A DNA stretch of 64,000 nucleotides from Paractinoplanes lichenicola (GTDB lineage: Bacteria; Actinomycetota; Actinomycetes; Mycobacteriales; Micromonosporaceae), in NCBI RefSeq assembly GCF_016785085.1, contig NZ_JAENHO010000011.1:124001-188000 (forward strand), read 5' to 3'. The notes below the pieces were generated by a model. The model had not been told where the DNA came from. It saw only the letters and a list, made by a program, of their open reading frames with translations, and did not search any database. This document shows, piece after piece, positions 44,228 through 53,566 of this stretch. Every line of letters starts with the position of its first letter. The first letter of the stretch is position 1. The position numbers were made by a program, and so were the translations under genes.

Positions 44228-44872
44228 ATGACGACGCCGCAGCCGCCCGAGCAGTCTCAGCCCGCATCGGTTCCGCCCCCGGCAGCGGGTGCGGCCGAGC
44301 CCGCGGCGGAGAACCCCTGGCAGCGGCCGGCGCCCGAAGCCACCCCGGCGGCGAGCGGCCAAGCCCCAGCCGAAGGCGACGCATCACCTCACACGGCAGC
44401 CGCGCCCGCGCCGGTCGCAGCCCCGGACCCCGCCGGTGTCTGGCCCAACCAGGGCGTAGAGGTCCCCGGCCCGCAGGAGGCCGCGCCGCCGAGAACCGAC
44501 AACGGCTCGCGGCGGCTGTTGCTCGCCGGTGGCGTAGGCGTGCTGGCCGGCGCCCTGATCGTCGGCATCCTCTGGGCGGCCAGTTCGTTCGTGGGCGGCG
44601 GCGGCGGCAACGACGCCGAAGCCGACGCCGCCGCGGCCTGCGGTGTCTTCGAGCGGGTGCCCGACACCTGGCAGCCGGAGACGCTCACCGACCAAACCAC
44701 CTACCAGCTCGGCGGCGCCATCGCGCTCGCCCAGGCGGCCGGGAACGCCGACGAGGACTACCGGGTGCTGGCCGCGCAGGCGCAACAGGTGCAGCAGGCG
44801 GTCGTCACCTTCAACCTGAGCCGGGTCGCGCAGCTGGTCGTCGACGTGCGCAACACGTGCAACGAGCTCTGA
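44228..44872 (+). CDS. Membrane-anchored hypothetical protein with Pro/Ala-rich cytoplasmic arm
   Basis: 214 residues from ATG 44228 (an ATG at 44210 is also in frame). The first ~100 residues are Pro/Ala/Glu-rich and disordered, followed by one membrane helix (LLLAGGVGVLAGALIVGILW) and a short extracellular helical domain with two cysteines (AAACGVFERVPDTW, VRNTCNEL) that could form a disulfide. Typical of actinobacterial one-helix proteins of unknown function. It ends 7 bases before the APH-like gene. Confidence 0.6.
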   Translation: MTTPQPPEQSQPASVPPPAAGAAEPAAENPWQRPAPEATPAASGQAPAEGDASPHTAAAPAPVAAPDPAGVWPNQGVEVPGPQEAAPPRTDNGSRRLLLAGGVGVLAGALIVGILWAASSFVGGGGGNDAEADAAAACGVFERVPDTWQPETLTDQTTYQLGGAIALAQAAGNADEDYRVLAAQAQQVQQAVVTFNLSRVAQLVVDVRNTCNEL

Positions 44873-44879
44873 CGAGCGC

Positions 44880-45746
44880 ATGCACGCCGATCAGCTCGAC
44901 ATTCCGCTCGCCACGGTTCGCGCACTGGTCGACGCCCAGTTCCCGCAGTGGCGTGACCTGCCGTTGCGCGCGCTCGACACCCAGGGCACGGTCAACGCGA
45001 TCTTCCGGCTGGGCGACACGTACACGCTCCGCTTCCCGCTGCGGCCTCGCCCCGGCGCCCGCGAGTGGCTGGAGCGTGAGGCCGCCGCCGCGAGCGAACT
45101 GCTCGGCCGTACGAGGTTCGCCACCCCGGAACCGGTCGCGCTCGGTGAGCCCGGCCCCGGTTACCCGCTGCCCTGGGCGGTCCAGACGTGGCTACCGGGC
45201 GTGGTCGTCACTGACGAGGCCCTCGGTGACGACTTCGCGCGAGACCTGGCCGAGTTCATCTCCGCCGTACGGTCCCTGCCCACGCACGGCCGCACGTTCT
45301 CCGGCGAAGGCCGCGGCGGCGAGCTCAAGTCGCAGGACGAGTGGCTGGAGATCTGCCTCGAGCACGACCCCGCCCAGCGCCCGCTCTGGCAAGAGCTGCG
45401 CGAACTCCCCCGCGGCGACACCCCCGACACGATGACCCACGGCGACCTGATCCCGGGCAACATCCTGCTCACCGCCGACGGCCACCTGTCCGGCGTCCTC
45501 GACGTGGGCGGCCTGTCCCCCACCGACCCCGCCCTCGAACTGGTCGGCGCCTGGCACCTCCTGGAAGCCGGCCCCCGCCGCACGCTGCGCGAAGCGCTGA
45601 ACGTCACCGACCTCGAGTGGCAGCGCGGCAAGGCGTGGGCCTTCGTCCAGGCGATGGGCCTGCCCTGGTACTACGCCGAAACCAACCCGCCGATGGCCCG
45701 CATCGGCCTGCGCACCCTCGCCCGCATCGCCCAGGACGCTTTTTGA
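44880..45746 (+). CDS. APH-family phosphotransferase-like protein
   Basis: 288 residues with the aminoglycoside phosphotransferase kinase fold: the nucleotide Lys region (YTLRFPLRPRPGAREWLERE), catalytic THGDLIPGNILL and the metal-binding LDVGGLSPTDPALEL. The DFG-like position reads DVG but the Asp is kept, so activity is plausible. Family members phosphorylate antibiotics, choline or other small molecules; no resistance context is seen. It follows the one-helix membrane protein by 7 bases, so they may be co-transcribed, and the cupin gene starts ~30 bases later. Confidence 0.75.
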   Translation: MHADQLDIPLATVRALVDAQFPQWRDLPLRALDTQGTVNAIFRLGDTYTLRFPLRPRPGAREWLEREAAAASELLGRTRFATPEPVALGEPGPGYPLPWAVQTWLPGVVVTDEALGDDFARDLAEFISAVRSLPTHGRTFSGEGRGGELKSQDEWLEICLEHDPAQRPLWQELRELPRGDTPDTMTHGDLIPGNILLTADGHLSGVLDVGGLSPTDPALELVGAWHLLEAGPRRTLREALNVTDLEWQRGKAWAFVQAMGLPWYYAETNPPMARIGLRTLARIAQDAF

Positions 45747-45778
45747 CATCGACTACATCGGATGGTGGGGTGGTGCTC

Positions 45779-46399
45779 GTGAAAGGTCAGGTTGTGCACT
45801 CCCCTGCCGGCGAGCGTGTTGTTCTTGACGATGTCGGGCAGGCGGTGCTGCTCGACAACGAGATCGTCCGCGTGTGGGACGTCGCCCTGCAGGCCGGCGA
45901 GACCCACCCGTGGCATCTGCACCACAACCCGTACGTGGTGCTCTCGATCTCGGGCTCCGAGGCCCGCATGGACTGGTTGGACGGCAGCGAGCCGCGCTTT
46001 CTGAACGAGTATCGCGGCGGCTCGGTCTATCGGCCGCTCTCGCCCGTGCACCGGCTGACCAACATCGGGCAGCGGTTCTATCAGAATCGGCTGGTCGAGC
46101 TCAAAGACCTGGGCGAGAGCCTGCCCGAGCCGCGCGACATCGGGGCCGGTGACCGCAGCGTCGAGGGGCAGCGGCCGGGCCCGGCCACGGCGGACGGGCG
46201 GCTGCCGGTCATCGCGCACCCGCATGTGAGCGTGTGGACGGTCGAGGTCGGCGCGGACGAGGCCCGCAAGCTCGACCTCAGCGACCGCCCCCACGTCATC
46301 GCCGAGCTGGCCAAGGACGGCGCGGTCGCCTACCACCCGGGCGGCCCGCTCACGCTGACCGGCCCGGGCGAATGGTTCGTCCTGGAGTTGACCTACTAG
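45779..46399 (+). CDS. Cupin-domain protein (bicupin-like)
   Basis: 206 residues from GTG 45779; in-frame GTG codons at 45770 and 45773 are alternatives. The first cupin carries the metal motif region HPWHLHHNPYVVLSI with E/H ligands and GGSVYRPLSPVHRLTN; the second half (VIAHPHVSVWTVEVGADEAR, ending GPGEWFVLELTY) is a degenerate second cupin. Such proteins are isomerases, dioxygenases or sensors. Its stop overlaps the stop of the convergent PIG-L gene. Substrate unknown. Confidence 0.7.
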   Translation: MKGQVVHSPAGERVVLDDVGQAVLLDNEIVRVWDVALQAGETHPWHLHHNPYVVLSISGSEARMDWLDGSEPRFLNEYRGGSVYRPLSPVHRLTNIGQRFYQNRLVELKDLGESLPEPRDIGAGDRSVEGQRPGPATADGRLPVIAHPHVSVWTVEVGADEARKLDLSDRPHVIAELAKDGAVAYHPGGPLTLTGPGEWFVLELTY

Positions 46400-47133
46400 A
46401 ACAGGTCGAAGCGGAACACCTCGAAACCGGTCGCGTATTTGACGCCCATCCGCGCGCCGGTCTGCCGGGCGAAGCCCTCCAGGAACTCCTCCGCGTCGAA
46501 GTCGCCCGAGCCGAGGCCGCGCAGGTAGGCGTCGTGCGCCTCCAGCGACCGCACGCCCAGCTCGAACGTGCCGGTGATGTCGACGCCGTGCCGGCCGCGG
46601 GGCGAGCCGCCCGCCCACACCTGCTTGACGCCGTCCCACTTCTCCTGCTCGAGGTCGCGGAACACCCAGCGGTTGGCGGCGTCGCGGACGGCGTCGAGCA
46701 CGGTCCGCCCCGTCACGATGTGGTCGGCCATGTTGAGGGCGGCGCCGTCGGGGTCCCAGCTGTCGCGGAAGTTGTTGGTGATCACGATCTCGGGCCGGTG
46801 CTCGCGGATCGAGCGGGCCAGCAGCTTGCGCAGCGCCACCCCGCCCTCGAGCACCCCGTCGGGCAGGCCGAGGAACTCGACGTGCGACACCCCGACGATC
46901 TTCGCCGACTCCCGCTGCTCCCGTTCGCGCAGCGGGCCCGCCTCGGCCGGGTCCATGCCGTCGATGCCGGCCTCGCCGCTGGTCAGCAGCACGTATCTCA
47001 CGTCTTTGCCCTGGGCCGTCCAGCGGGCGATCGCGGCCGCCCCGCCGAACTCCAGGTCGTCGGGGTGCGCCACGATCGCGAGCGCGCGCTGCCAGTCCTC
47101 GTCGAGCGGCTGCATCTGAGCGTCATCGGTCAT
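46396..47133 (-). CDS. PIG-L family N-acyl sugar deacetylase
   Basis: 245 residues from ATG 47133; ATG codons at 47145/47142 could add four. The zinc motif AIVAHPDDLEFGGAA (HPDD) is near residue 20 and the second His region NMADHIVTGRTVLDAV follows. The family includes the mycothiol biosynthesis deacetylase MshB and the mycothiol amidase, and many deacetylases of secondary metabolites; this copy is not near mycothiol genes, so its substrate is unknown. It is divergent from the large solenoid gene with almost no gap. Confidence 0.85.
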   Translation of the reverse strand: MTDDAQMQPLDEDWQRALAIVAHPDDLEFGGAAAIARWTAQGKDVRYVLLTSGEAGIDGMDPAEAGPLREREQRESAKIVGVSHVEFLGLPDGVLEGGVALRKLLARSIREHRPEIVITNNFRDSWDPDGAALNMADHIVTGRTVLDAVRDAANRWVFRDLEQEKWDGVKQVWAGGSPRGRHGVDITGTFELGVRSLEAHDAYLRGLGSGDFDAEEFLEGFARQTGARMGVKYATGFEVFRFDLF

Positions 47134-47159
47134 GGCCACCATCATCCGCCGAAAACCTC

Positions 47160-50100
47160 TTGATCGACTGGGCGACAATTGGAGTCGTGCTCAAGTCCAC
47201 GGGGGATCTTCTCGCTTCGCTCGACCCTTTCCCGTACGGGGTGAGGATGGCTCGCGTCGCGGCATGGGCCCGCACGGCCCCCGATCGCGCCGAGGTCTGC
47301 GCGGAGCTGCGCGCCGCCGGCCCGTACGAGCGCTCGCTGGCCCTCACCGCGGCCCAGGTCACCAGCGCCACCGACGAGGTGCGGCTGGCCCTGACCGACC
47401 CCGACGCGGCCCTGCGCGCCCGGGCCCTGCAGAGCGTGCTGACGACCGCGGAGCTTGACCTCGACCGTCCCGTCACCGAGCGTCGCCTGATCTATCGCAC
47501 GCTGCGTCGCGTCGACGCCCCCGCCGCGGCCGATGCGCTGCTCCCCCGCGTCCGGGAGGCGTACGGGGATCAGGAGGCCGCCGCCCTGCTGCCCGCCTGC
47601 GGCGCCGAGGTCGTCCGCGCGGCCCTGCCCGGCCTCGACCACGCCACCAACCTCACGGCCGTCGCCCGCCGCCACCCGGCCGTGCTGCTGGCCCACCTGA
47701 CCGCGCAGCTCGAGGCGGCCGATCCGGAGCGCGCTGCCCGCATCTGGGCCCGCGCCGGTCACGCCGTGCTGCACTGCGACCCGGCCGGCGTGCTCGACCT
47801 GCTGGAACGGCACGGCCCCGAGACTTATCTGCCTGGAAACCTTCCCCGGTACGGGGTGCTGGCCGCCCACGACCCGCGCCGGGTGGCCGCCCTGCTGGCC
47901 GCCGCGCCGCGCGCGAACTGGATCGCGCACCGGCCGCTGCCCCGTGCCCTGACGAGCCGCCTGGCCGCGCTGCCCGACGCGGAGTTGCTGCCGCTGGCCC
48001 AGCGGGTCCGCGACGGCTCCGGATACGCGAACCTGCTGGCCGCCCTGCCGCCGAGCCGCCGCGCCGCCCTGCACAACCGGACCGTCGGCTCGGCCGGCAG
48101 CACGCTCGACCCGCTCACGATGGAGCTGCTGCCCCACGCCGTACGGGAAGACGAGGCCCGCCGTCAGATGACACGCCCGTTCGCCCGGGGCAACGAGTCG
48201 GTCATGCGCGCGCTGAGCGCCTATCTGCCGTGGCCGGAGGCCCGCGACGCGATCGTGCAGGCAACCGGCAGCGGTGACGCCGCGGAGCGGGCCAACGCGT
48301 ACGCGAAGCTCATCGACGCCGCCCGCCGCTCGCGGGACCCCGAGGCGGTGACCGAGGCCCTCGGGCTGCTCGGCCGGCTGCGCAACGAACAGGACCCGGT
48401 GCGCTCGACCGTGCTGCTCACCCTGGCGCACGTCGCGCCGCTGCTGACGCCGGCGACCGCCGACCGGCTGACCCGGCTCACCACCGATGCCGTCGAGGCC
48501 CGCGACGCCTCCGCGCAGTCGCTGGCCGCCTTGAGCGCGCTGGCCGTCCGCGTGCTGCAGCAGCACGTCGACGAGCCCGCGCTGCGCGACTGGGCGCTGC
48601 TGACGATCGACCTGACCGCGGCCGGCAAGTCGGTGCCGATGCTCGGCCGCTTCGACCGCACGCTGCGCCGCGGCCAGGAGGTGATGGTCTTCGACCGGCT
48701 GCGGGGCTGGGCCGAGGCCGGGATGGACCGGGGCTTCTTCGAGCCGCTGTTCGCCCTCACCCGGGCGCTCGGCAAGCGCGCATGGAACGTCGACGGCCTG
48801 CAGGCGTTGCTGCGCTCGGCGATCGCCCCCGGCAACGTGCCCTCGGTCCATCGCACGGCGGCCGAGCTGTGGCTGGCCGATCCGCGGGCCCGGCCCGTAC
48901 GGGTGGCCGAAGTGCTCGACGTCGACCCGTCGATCGTGGCCGAATCCCGGACGGTCTGGCGGACCCTCTGCGGGAGCCGCACCGACCTGCTCGACCGGGT
49001 GCTGAACCGGACCCCGCGCGGCCGGTTCCTCAAGGAAGGCGTGCGCTGGGTGCCGCCGTGGCCGGACTTCTGCGAGCGGTGGCTGCCTCGCCAGCAGGCG
49101 GTCTTCGTCCAGCTGCACGAGCGGATCGCCGACGACACCGGGGCTACGCGGCATCAGCGGGCCGCCTCGATCCAGGCCGCCGCCCGGGTTCCGGTGCTGG
49201 GCTCGGCGATCGCGCTGCGCTACGCGGAATCGTCCGACGTGGTGCTGGCCGAGGCGGCGCTGGGCGCGCTGGTGTGGACCGACCGGCCCGAACAGGCGTT
49301 GGCCACGCTGCTCGCGCACGCCGGCGACGACCGGGCGCGGGTCGCCATGTACGCGGCGGGCCGGGCCGCCCGGTTCGTGCCGCCGTCGCGCCTGCCCGCG
49401 CTGCTCGACCCGATCCTGCTCGGCCGGGCCAAGGTGACCAGCCGCAAGGAGGCCGCGCGGCTGCTGAGCCAGTTCGGGCCGCCGGCGTCGATGGGGACGC
49501 TCATGACGGCGTACGGGACGGAAGGTCAGCATCGGGACGTGCGCGCGGCCCTGATCGCGGCGGCGCGGGCCCGGCTGTGGGCCGCCGAGAGCTGGACGAT
49601 TCTCGAGGCCGGGATCGCGGGCAGCCGGGAGGAGCGGCAGGCCGTGCTGGCGGGCAAGCCGGGCGGGATGGCCGAGCGCTACCGGGCCCGGTTCGCCGCG
49701 CTGGTCGACGCGGCCTGCCGCAGCGACGACCAGCTGATCCGCGCCGTCGCGTTCGCGCTGGTGCCGGACTGGGCGCCCTGGCTCGGCGACGTCACCGGGC
49801 TGGTCGTCGACCGGCTCACCGACCTCGACGCCTACCTGAACCGGTACGAGACCGCCGCGCTGGTCGGCACCCTGCACGCGGGCGGGCTGGAGACGGTGTG
49901 GCAGCGCCTGACCGACGCCGACGCGACCGACGACCCGGGCAGCGCCGAGCGCGACCGCCCGTGGCGCGAACGCCTCGACGACCTGGCCGACGCGGTGGAC
50001 ACCTGGGCCGCCCGAGCCGACCCCGCCGTCGACCGCGGGCCGGCCCTGACCGCCGCGCGCTCGCTGGCCGACCGGGACGGGTTCCTGACGCCGGCGCTCA

Positions 50101-50432
50101 AGATGATGGTCGCGCTGGGCGGTTCGGACGTGCTGGACGAGGTCGCCGACCGCTGCGCGGATCGTCCGATCGTGGCCTACCATGCCGCGCAGACGCTGAC
50201 CTCGTATCTGACCCGCGTGGAGTCGATGTTCGACGCCGGGGCGCAACTGGTCCGCGCGACCGACTTCGAGCAGCGCGGCGGCCTCGCCCACGGGCTGTTC
50301 GCGGTGGCCCTGACCCGGCGCGGCTACCGGCTGGGCTGGCCCGTCGAGTGGCGCGACCGGCTGCGCTCCTTGCGGCGGCACCCCGACCCCGACGTCCGCG
50401 ACGCGGCCACCGCCGTAGTCATGACCTGGTGA
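47160..50432 (+). CDS. 1090-residue alpha-solenoid (HEAT-like) protein, unknown
   Basis: A very large soluble protein, almost entirely helical, with repeated helix pairs such as SLALTAAQVTSATDEVRLAL, DPDAALRARALQSVLTTAEL and HPDPDVRDAATAVVMTW, resembling HEAT/armadillo solenoids. The first start is TTG 47160; GTG 47187 is an alternative. No signal peptide, membrane helix or catalytic motif seen. Third-position GC is high and constant, so it is a real gene. Solenoids of this size usually scaffold protein or nucleic-acid complexes. No neighbour gives a clear clue; I do not assign a function. Confidence 0.75.
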   Translation: MIDWATIGVVLKSTGDLLASLDPFPYGVRMARVAAWARTAPDRAEVCAELRAAGPYERSLALTAAQVTSATDEVRLALTDPDAALRARALQSVLTTAELDLDRPVTERRLIYRTLRRVDAPAAADALLPRVREAYGDQEAAALLPACGAEVVRAALPGLDHATNLTAVARRHPAVLLAHLTAQLEAADPERAARIWARAGHAVLHCDPAGVLDLLERHGPETYLPGNLPRYGVLAAHDPRRVAALLAAAPRANWIAHRPLPRALTSRLAALPDAELLPLAQRVRDGSGYANLLAALPPSRRAALHNRTVGSAGSTLDPLTMELLPHAVREDEARRQMTRPFARGNESVMRALSAYLPWPEARDAIVQATGSGDAAERANAYAKLIDAARRSRDPEAVTEALGLLGRLRNEQDPVRSTVLLTLAHVAPLLTPATADRLTRLTTDAVEARDASAQSLAALSALAVRVLQQHVDEPALRDWALLTIDLTAAGKSVPMLGRFDRTLRRGQEVMVFDRLRGWAEAGMDRGFFEPLFALTRALGKRAWNVDGLQALLRSAIAPGNVPSVHRTAAELWLADPRARPVRVAEVLDVDPSIVAESRTVWRTLCGSRTDLLDRVLNRTPRGRFLKEGVRWVPPWPDFCERWLPRQQAVFVQLHERIADDTGATRHQRAASIQAAARVPVLGSAIALRYAESSDVVLAEAALGALVWTDRPEQALATLLAHAGDDRARVAMYAAGRAARFVPPSRLPALLDPILLGRAKVTSRKEAARLLSQFGPPASMGTLMTAYGTEGQHRDVRAALIAAARARLWAAESWTILEAGIAGSREERQAVLAGKPGGMAERYRARFAALVDAACRSDDQLIRAVAFALVPDWAPWLGDVTGLVVDRLTDLDAYLNRYETAALVGTLHAGGLETVWQRLTDADATDDPGSAERDRPWRERLDDLADAVDTWAARADPAVDRGPALTAARSLADRDGFLTPALKMMVALGGSDVLDEVADRCADRPIVAYHAAQTLTSYLTRVESMFDAGAQLVRATDFEQRGGLAHGLFAVALTRRGYRLGWPVEWRDRLRSLRRHPDPDVRDAATAVVMTW

Positions 50433-50545
50433 CGGCGTGCAGTCGCTTCGTCATACGCTCGTGACGGCAGCGGCGCGCCGTCGCTTCGTCATGCGCTGGT
50501 GACTGCTGGCGCGCGTAGCTTTTTCATGCGCTGGCGGCCGCCGCG
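50433..50545. repeat. Degenerate triplicate of a gene 3' end
   Basis: Between the solenoid stop and the WYL stop, units like GTCGCTTCGTCATACGCTCG, GTCGCTTCGTCATGCGCTGG and GTAGCTTTTTCATGCGCTGG repeat about every 35-45 bases. The last unit is the real end of the leftward WYL gene (stop codon in TCATGCGCTGG), so the other two are duplicated copies of that gene end. Confidence 0.65.
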
Positions 50546-51483
50546 CGTAGCCGGTCGGCCAGCACTGCGCAGCGCCCGCGCAACTCCGGCGGATCGAGCA
50601 CCTCGAAGTCGTGACCGAGCAGCACCATGTGCATCAGGATGAAGTCGAGGTCGGCCGCCCCGCTGAGCACCTCGCAGGTCGTGTCCGTCCTCGCGCGCAC
50701 GACCGCCGCCGAAGCCGGGATCAACGCCCGAATCGTCTCCGCCCTCGCCCGCACAAGAAACCGCGCCTGATACCGGTAAACGCGGCTCGACACGCTCTCC
50801 TGCACGAACTCGGCCGCATCGGGCGCTTCCCGCGGCCTGAACCGCCACGACTTCTCCGATATTTCCGACATCCGATCGACGCGAAATGTCCGCCAGTCGT
50901 CGCGGCCCAGGTCGAAGGCCAGCAAATACCAGCGCCGATCCGAGGCCACCAGACGGTAGGGCTCGACCTCCCGCTCGGTGCCCCCGTCATCTGAGACGCC
51001 TCGACCGCCGACACCCCGACCCGCGTAGACGAAACGGACCAGCACGGAGTCGCGGCAGGCTCGGGCCAGCGTCATCAGCGCCTCGGAGTCGATCGCCGGC
51101 CGGCCTCCCCCGAAGGACGAAACCGACTCCGCGAGCGCCCGCACCTCATGGCGCAGCCGGGACGGCAGCACCCGGTCCAGCTTGGTCAGCGCCCGTAACG
51201 CGGCATCCCCGCTCTCCGCCCCGGCCAGCAGCGCGACGGCCGTGGCGATGGCCTCCTCGTCGTCGAAGAGCAGCGGCGGCAGCGCCTGACCCGCCCCGAG
51301 CTGATACCCGCCGCCCACGCCCTGCCCCGCGTTGACCGGATAGCCCAGCACGCGCAAACGCTCAACATCGCGCCGAACCGTGCGCGTGGTGACGCCGAGT
51401 CGCTCGGCCAGCTCGGGCCCGGTCCACACCCGGCGTTGCTGCAGCAGCCCGAGCAGGGCGAGGACCCGCTCGGTCGTCCCCAT
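50524..51483 (-). CDS. WYL-domain transcriptional regulator
   Basis: 319 residues from ATG 51483. N-terminal HTH (TTERVLALLGLLQQRRVWTG, ELAERLGVTTRTVRRDVERL) and a C-terminal WYL domain (YRLVASDRRWYLLAFDLGRD, then WRTFRVDRM) that binds ligands or nucleic acid ends and controls the HTH. This is the YafY/PafC-like layout common in actinobacteria for DNA-damage or metabolite-responsive control. It is divergent from the DinB-like gene by 70 bases, so it may regulate that operon. Confidence 0.9.
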   Translation of the reverse strand: MGTTERVLALLGLLQQRRVWTGPELAERLGVTTRTVRRDVERLRVLGYPVNAGQGVGGGYQLGAGQALPPLLFDDEEAIATAVALLAGAESGDAALRALTKLDRVLPSRLRHEVRALAESVSSFGGGRPAIDSEALMTLARACRDSVLVRFVYAGRGVGGRGVSDDGGTEREVEPYRLVASDRRWYLLAFDLGRDDWRTFRVDRMSEISEKSWRFRPREAPDAAEFVQESVSSRVYRYQARFLVRARAETIRALIPASAAVVRARTDTTCEVLSGAADLDFILMHMVLLGHDFEVLDPPELRGRCAVLADRLRAAAASA

Positions 51484-51553
51484 GTCGTCCACGCGCACAC
51501 TCTTTCAGACATCGCGGACCGATCCTGTCCTCGTTCCGTGTCAGGGTGTGCGT

Positions 51554-52117
51554 ATGGACGGCTTCGACTGGAACCAGACACTGCGCGAGCAACTCGAATG
51601 GCATTGGAACAACCACCTTCGCGCAAGACTGAACGGCCTGACCGACGACGAATACTTCTGGGAACCCGCCCCCGACACCTGGAGCGTGCGGCCCCGCGGC
51701 ACGTCGACGGCCCCGATGCAGGCGGGCAGCGGCGACCACACGATCGACTTCGCCTACCCGGAGCCCGTCCCGGCCCCGATCACGACCATCGCGTGGCGCC
51801 TCGGGCACGTCATCGTCGGAGTGCTCGCCGTGCGCAACTTCGCTCACTTCGGGGCGCCCGAGGCCTCGTACGAGAAATGGAACTATGCCGCCACCGCGGA
51901 CGACGCTCTCGCGCAGTTGGATGAGCAGATCGGCGTGTGGCTGGCCGGAGTGCGCAACCTCGAACAAGATGGGCTGCGCGAACCGTGCGGTCCGGCCGAG
52001 CCCTACCCCGACGCGCCGATGGCCACGCTCGTCCTGCACATCCACCGCGAACTGATCCACCACCTGTCCGAGGTCAGCCTGCTGCGCGACCTCCACCTCC
52101 GAAAGGCCACCCGATGA
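51554..52117 (+). CDS. DinB-superfamily protein
   Basis: 187 residues forming a four-helix DinB/MDMPI-like bundle: WNQTLREQLEWHWNNHLRAR, TTIAWRLGHVIVGVLAVRNF and VLHIHRELIHHLSEVSLL, with the three histidines that bind a metal in this fold. Family members are thiol-linked or stress-related enzymes of mostly unknown activity. The stop overlaps the start of the next gene (ATGA), and the gene is divergent from the WYL regulator, a likely controller. Confidence 0.75.
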   Translation: MDGFDWNQTLREQLEWHWNNHLRARLNGLTDDEYFWEPAPDTWSVRPRGTSTAPMQAGSGDHTIDFAYPEPVPAPITTIAWRLGHVIVGVLAVRNFAHFGAPEASYEKWNYAATADDALAQLDEQIGVWLAGVRNLEQDGLREPCGPAEPYPDAPMATLVLHIHRELIHHLSEVSLLRDLHLRKATR

Positions 52118-52575
52118 GCCGCACGATCCAGGTCACCTTCGACGCCCACGACCCCAAAACGCTGTCCATCTTCTGGCGCGACGCGCTCGGCTATGTGCAC
52201 CCCGGCCCGCCCGGCGTCACCGTCGAGCCCGGCACCGACCCGCTTGACGCCTGGGACGATTTCCTCGAACAGAACAACGTCCCCATGGCGCGCCGCAACT
52301 CCGCCTCCGCCCTCGAGGACCCGGACGGCACCGGCCCGCGCATCTTCTTCCAGCAGGTCCCCGAGGACAAGGTGGCCAAGAACCGCCTGCACCTGGATCT
52401 GCGCGCCGCCCCCGGCCTGGACGGCGACGACCGCATGGCCGCCCTCGAGAAGGAATGCGACCGCCTGGTCGCCCTGGGCGCCAAGCGCGTCAGCCGCTCC
52501 GAGCCCAACCTGCCCCTCAGCGCCGGCTTCATCGTCATGAACGACCCCGAAGGCAACGAGTTCTGCCTCGACTGA
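52114..52575 (+). CDS. VOC-family (glyoxalase-like) protein
   Basis: 153 residues: IQVTFDAHDPKTLSIFWRDA at the start and AGFIVMNDPEGNEFCLD at the end are typical of the DUF4865/glyoxalase_6-like VOC group, with KNRLHLDLRAAPG in the middle providing a metal His. Translationally coupled to the DinB-like gene by a 4-base overlap. Such pairs are common in actinobacteria; role unknown, perhaps detoxification. Confidence 0.8.
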   Translation: MSRTIQVTFDAHDPKTLSIFWRDALGYVHPGPPGVTVEPGTDPLDAWDDFLEQNNVPMARRNSASALEDPDGTGPRIFFQQVPEDKVAKNRLHLDLRAAPGLDGDDRMAALEKECDRLVALGAKRVSRSEPNLPLSAGFIVMNDPEGNEFCLD

Positions 52576-52693
52576 AACCCATCAACCCGTACGAATCGTC
52601 ATCTCGAACAAGAGCATCGAGGCAGAACCGAGGGTCACGTGCCGGCCTGGGCGAAACCCCAGGCCGTAGCGCACGCACGGGATAATGCGCGGC

Positions 52694-53566
52694 ATGGCCA
52701 ACCTCGGACACCTGTTCAACGACGTGCCGGACCTGTACGACCGGGTCCGCCCCGGCTACCCCGAGGCCCTGTTCGACGACCTGGCCGCGCTGGCCGGTCT
52801 GCACCCTGGTTCACCGGTGCTCGAAGTGGGCGCCGGCACCGGCCAGGCCACCGTGCCCCTGGTGGCGCGCGGTTTCACGGTGACCGCCCTGGAACCCGGC
52901 CACGCGCTGGCGGCACTCGCTCGCAAAAAGACTCGTCTCGACGTGATCAAGCCCAGGCCCGGAGCCGCCGGCGCCGGCACGGTCGAACCCACGTCCGAGG
53001 CCGTCCGCACCGACTTTGCCGAACCGACGTTCAAAGCGGCCGGCGCCGACGTGATCGAGTCCACGTTCGAGCAGTGGGAGGCCGGCTCGCGCCGCTTCGA
53101 CGCAGTGGTCGCCGCCTCCTCGTGGCACTGGGTCGACCCGGCCGTCGGCTGGCGCAAGGCACACGACGTGCTACGCCCTGGCGGCCGGCTCGCCCTGCTG
53201 GGCCACGTGGTGATCCGCCGCCCCGACGAGCCCGAGGTGTACGCCGAGACGGCCGACCTGCACGAGCGCTACTCCCCCGGCAACCCCGACTGGGGTCACC
53301 CGCCGGTCGAGCAGGAAGTGCGCAACTCCGATCAGTCCCTGCACGACCTGTTCGCACCCACGATCGTCCGCTGGTATCCGACCGAGCAACACTTCGACGG
53401 CCAGGGCTTCGCCGACCACCTGCGATCGAACTCGCCCTACCGCCGACTGCCCGCCGACGTCCGCGAACCCCTGCTGGACGCCGTTGCCGACCGCATTCGC
53501 ACACACATGGACAACCACGCAGTACGCCGCTACCTCACCGTCCTACGCATAGGACAGCGCAACTAA
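52694..53566 (+). CDS. Class I SAM-dependent methyltransferase
   Basis: 290 residues from ATG 52694. Rossmann motif I GSPVLEVGAGTGQATVPL, then VTALEPGHALAALARKK, motif II region FDAVVAASSWHWVDP and HDVLRPGGRLALLGHV. Between the acidic motif and motif II it has an unusual ~45-residue Ala/Glu/Thr-rich insert (GTVEPTSEAVRTDFAEPTFK and onward) not normally present, perhaps an expansion of a loop. The C-terminal helical part resembles type-11/ubiE-like methyltransferases. Substrate unknown. Confidence 0.85.
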   Translation: MANLGHLFNDVPDLYDRVRPGYPEALFDDLAALAGLHPGSPVLEVGAGTGQATVPLVARGFTVTALEPGHALAALARKKTRLDVIKPRPGAAGAGTVEPTSEAVRTDFAEPTFKAAGADVIESTFEQWEAGSRRFDAVVAASSWHWVDPAVGWRKAHDVLRPGGRLALLGHVVIRRPDEPEVYAETADLHERYSPGNPDWGHPPVEQEVRNSDQSLHDLFAPTIVRWYPTEQHFDGQGFADHLRSNSPYRRLPADVREPLLDAVADRIRTHMDNHAVRRYLTVLRIGQRN

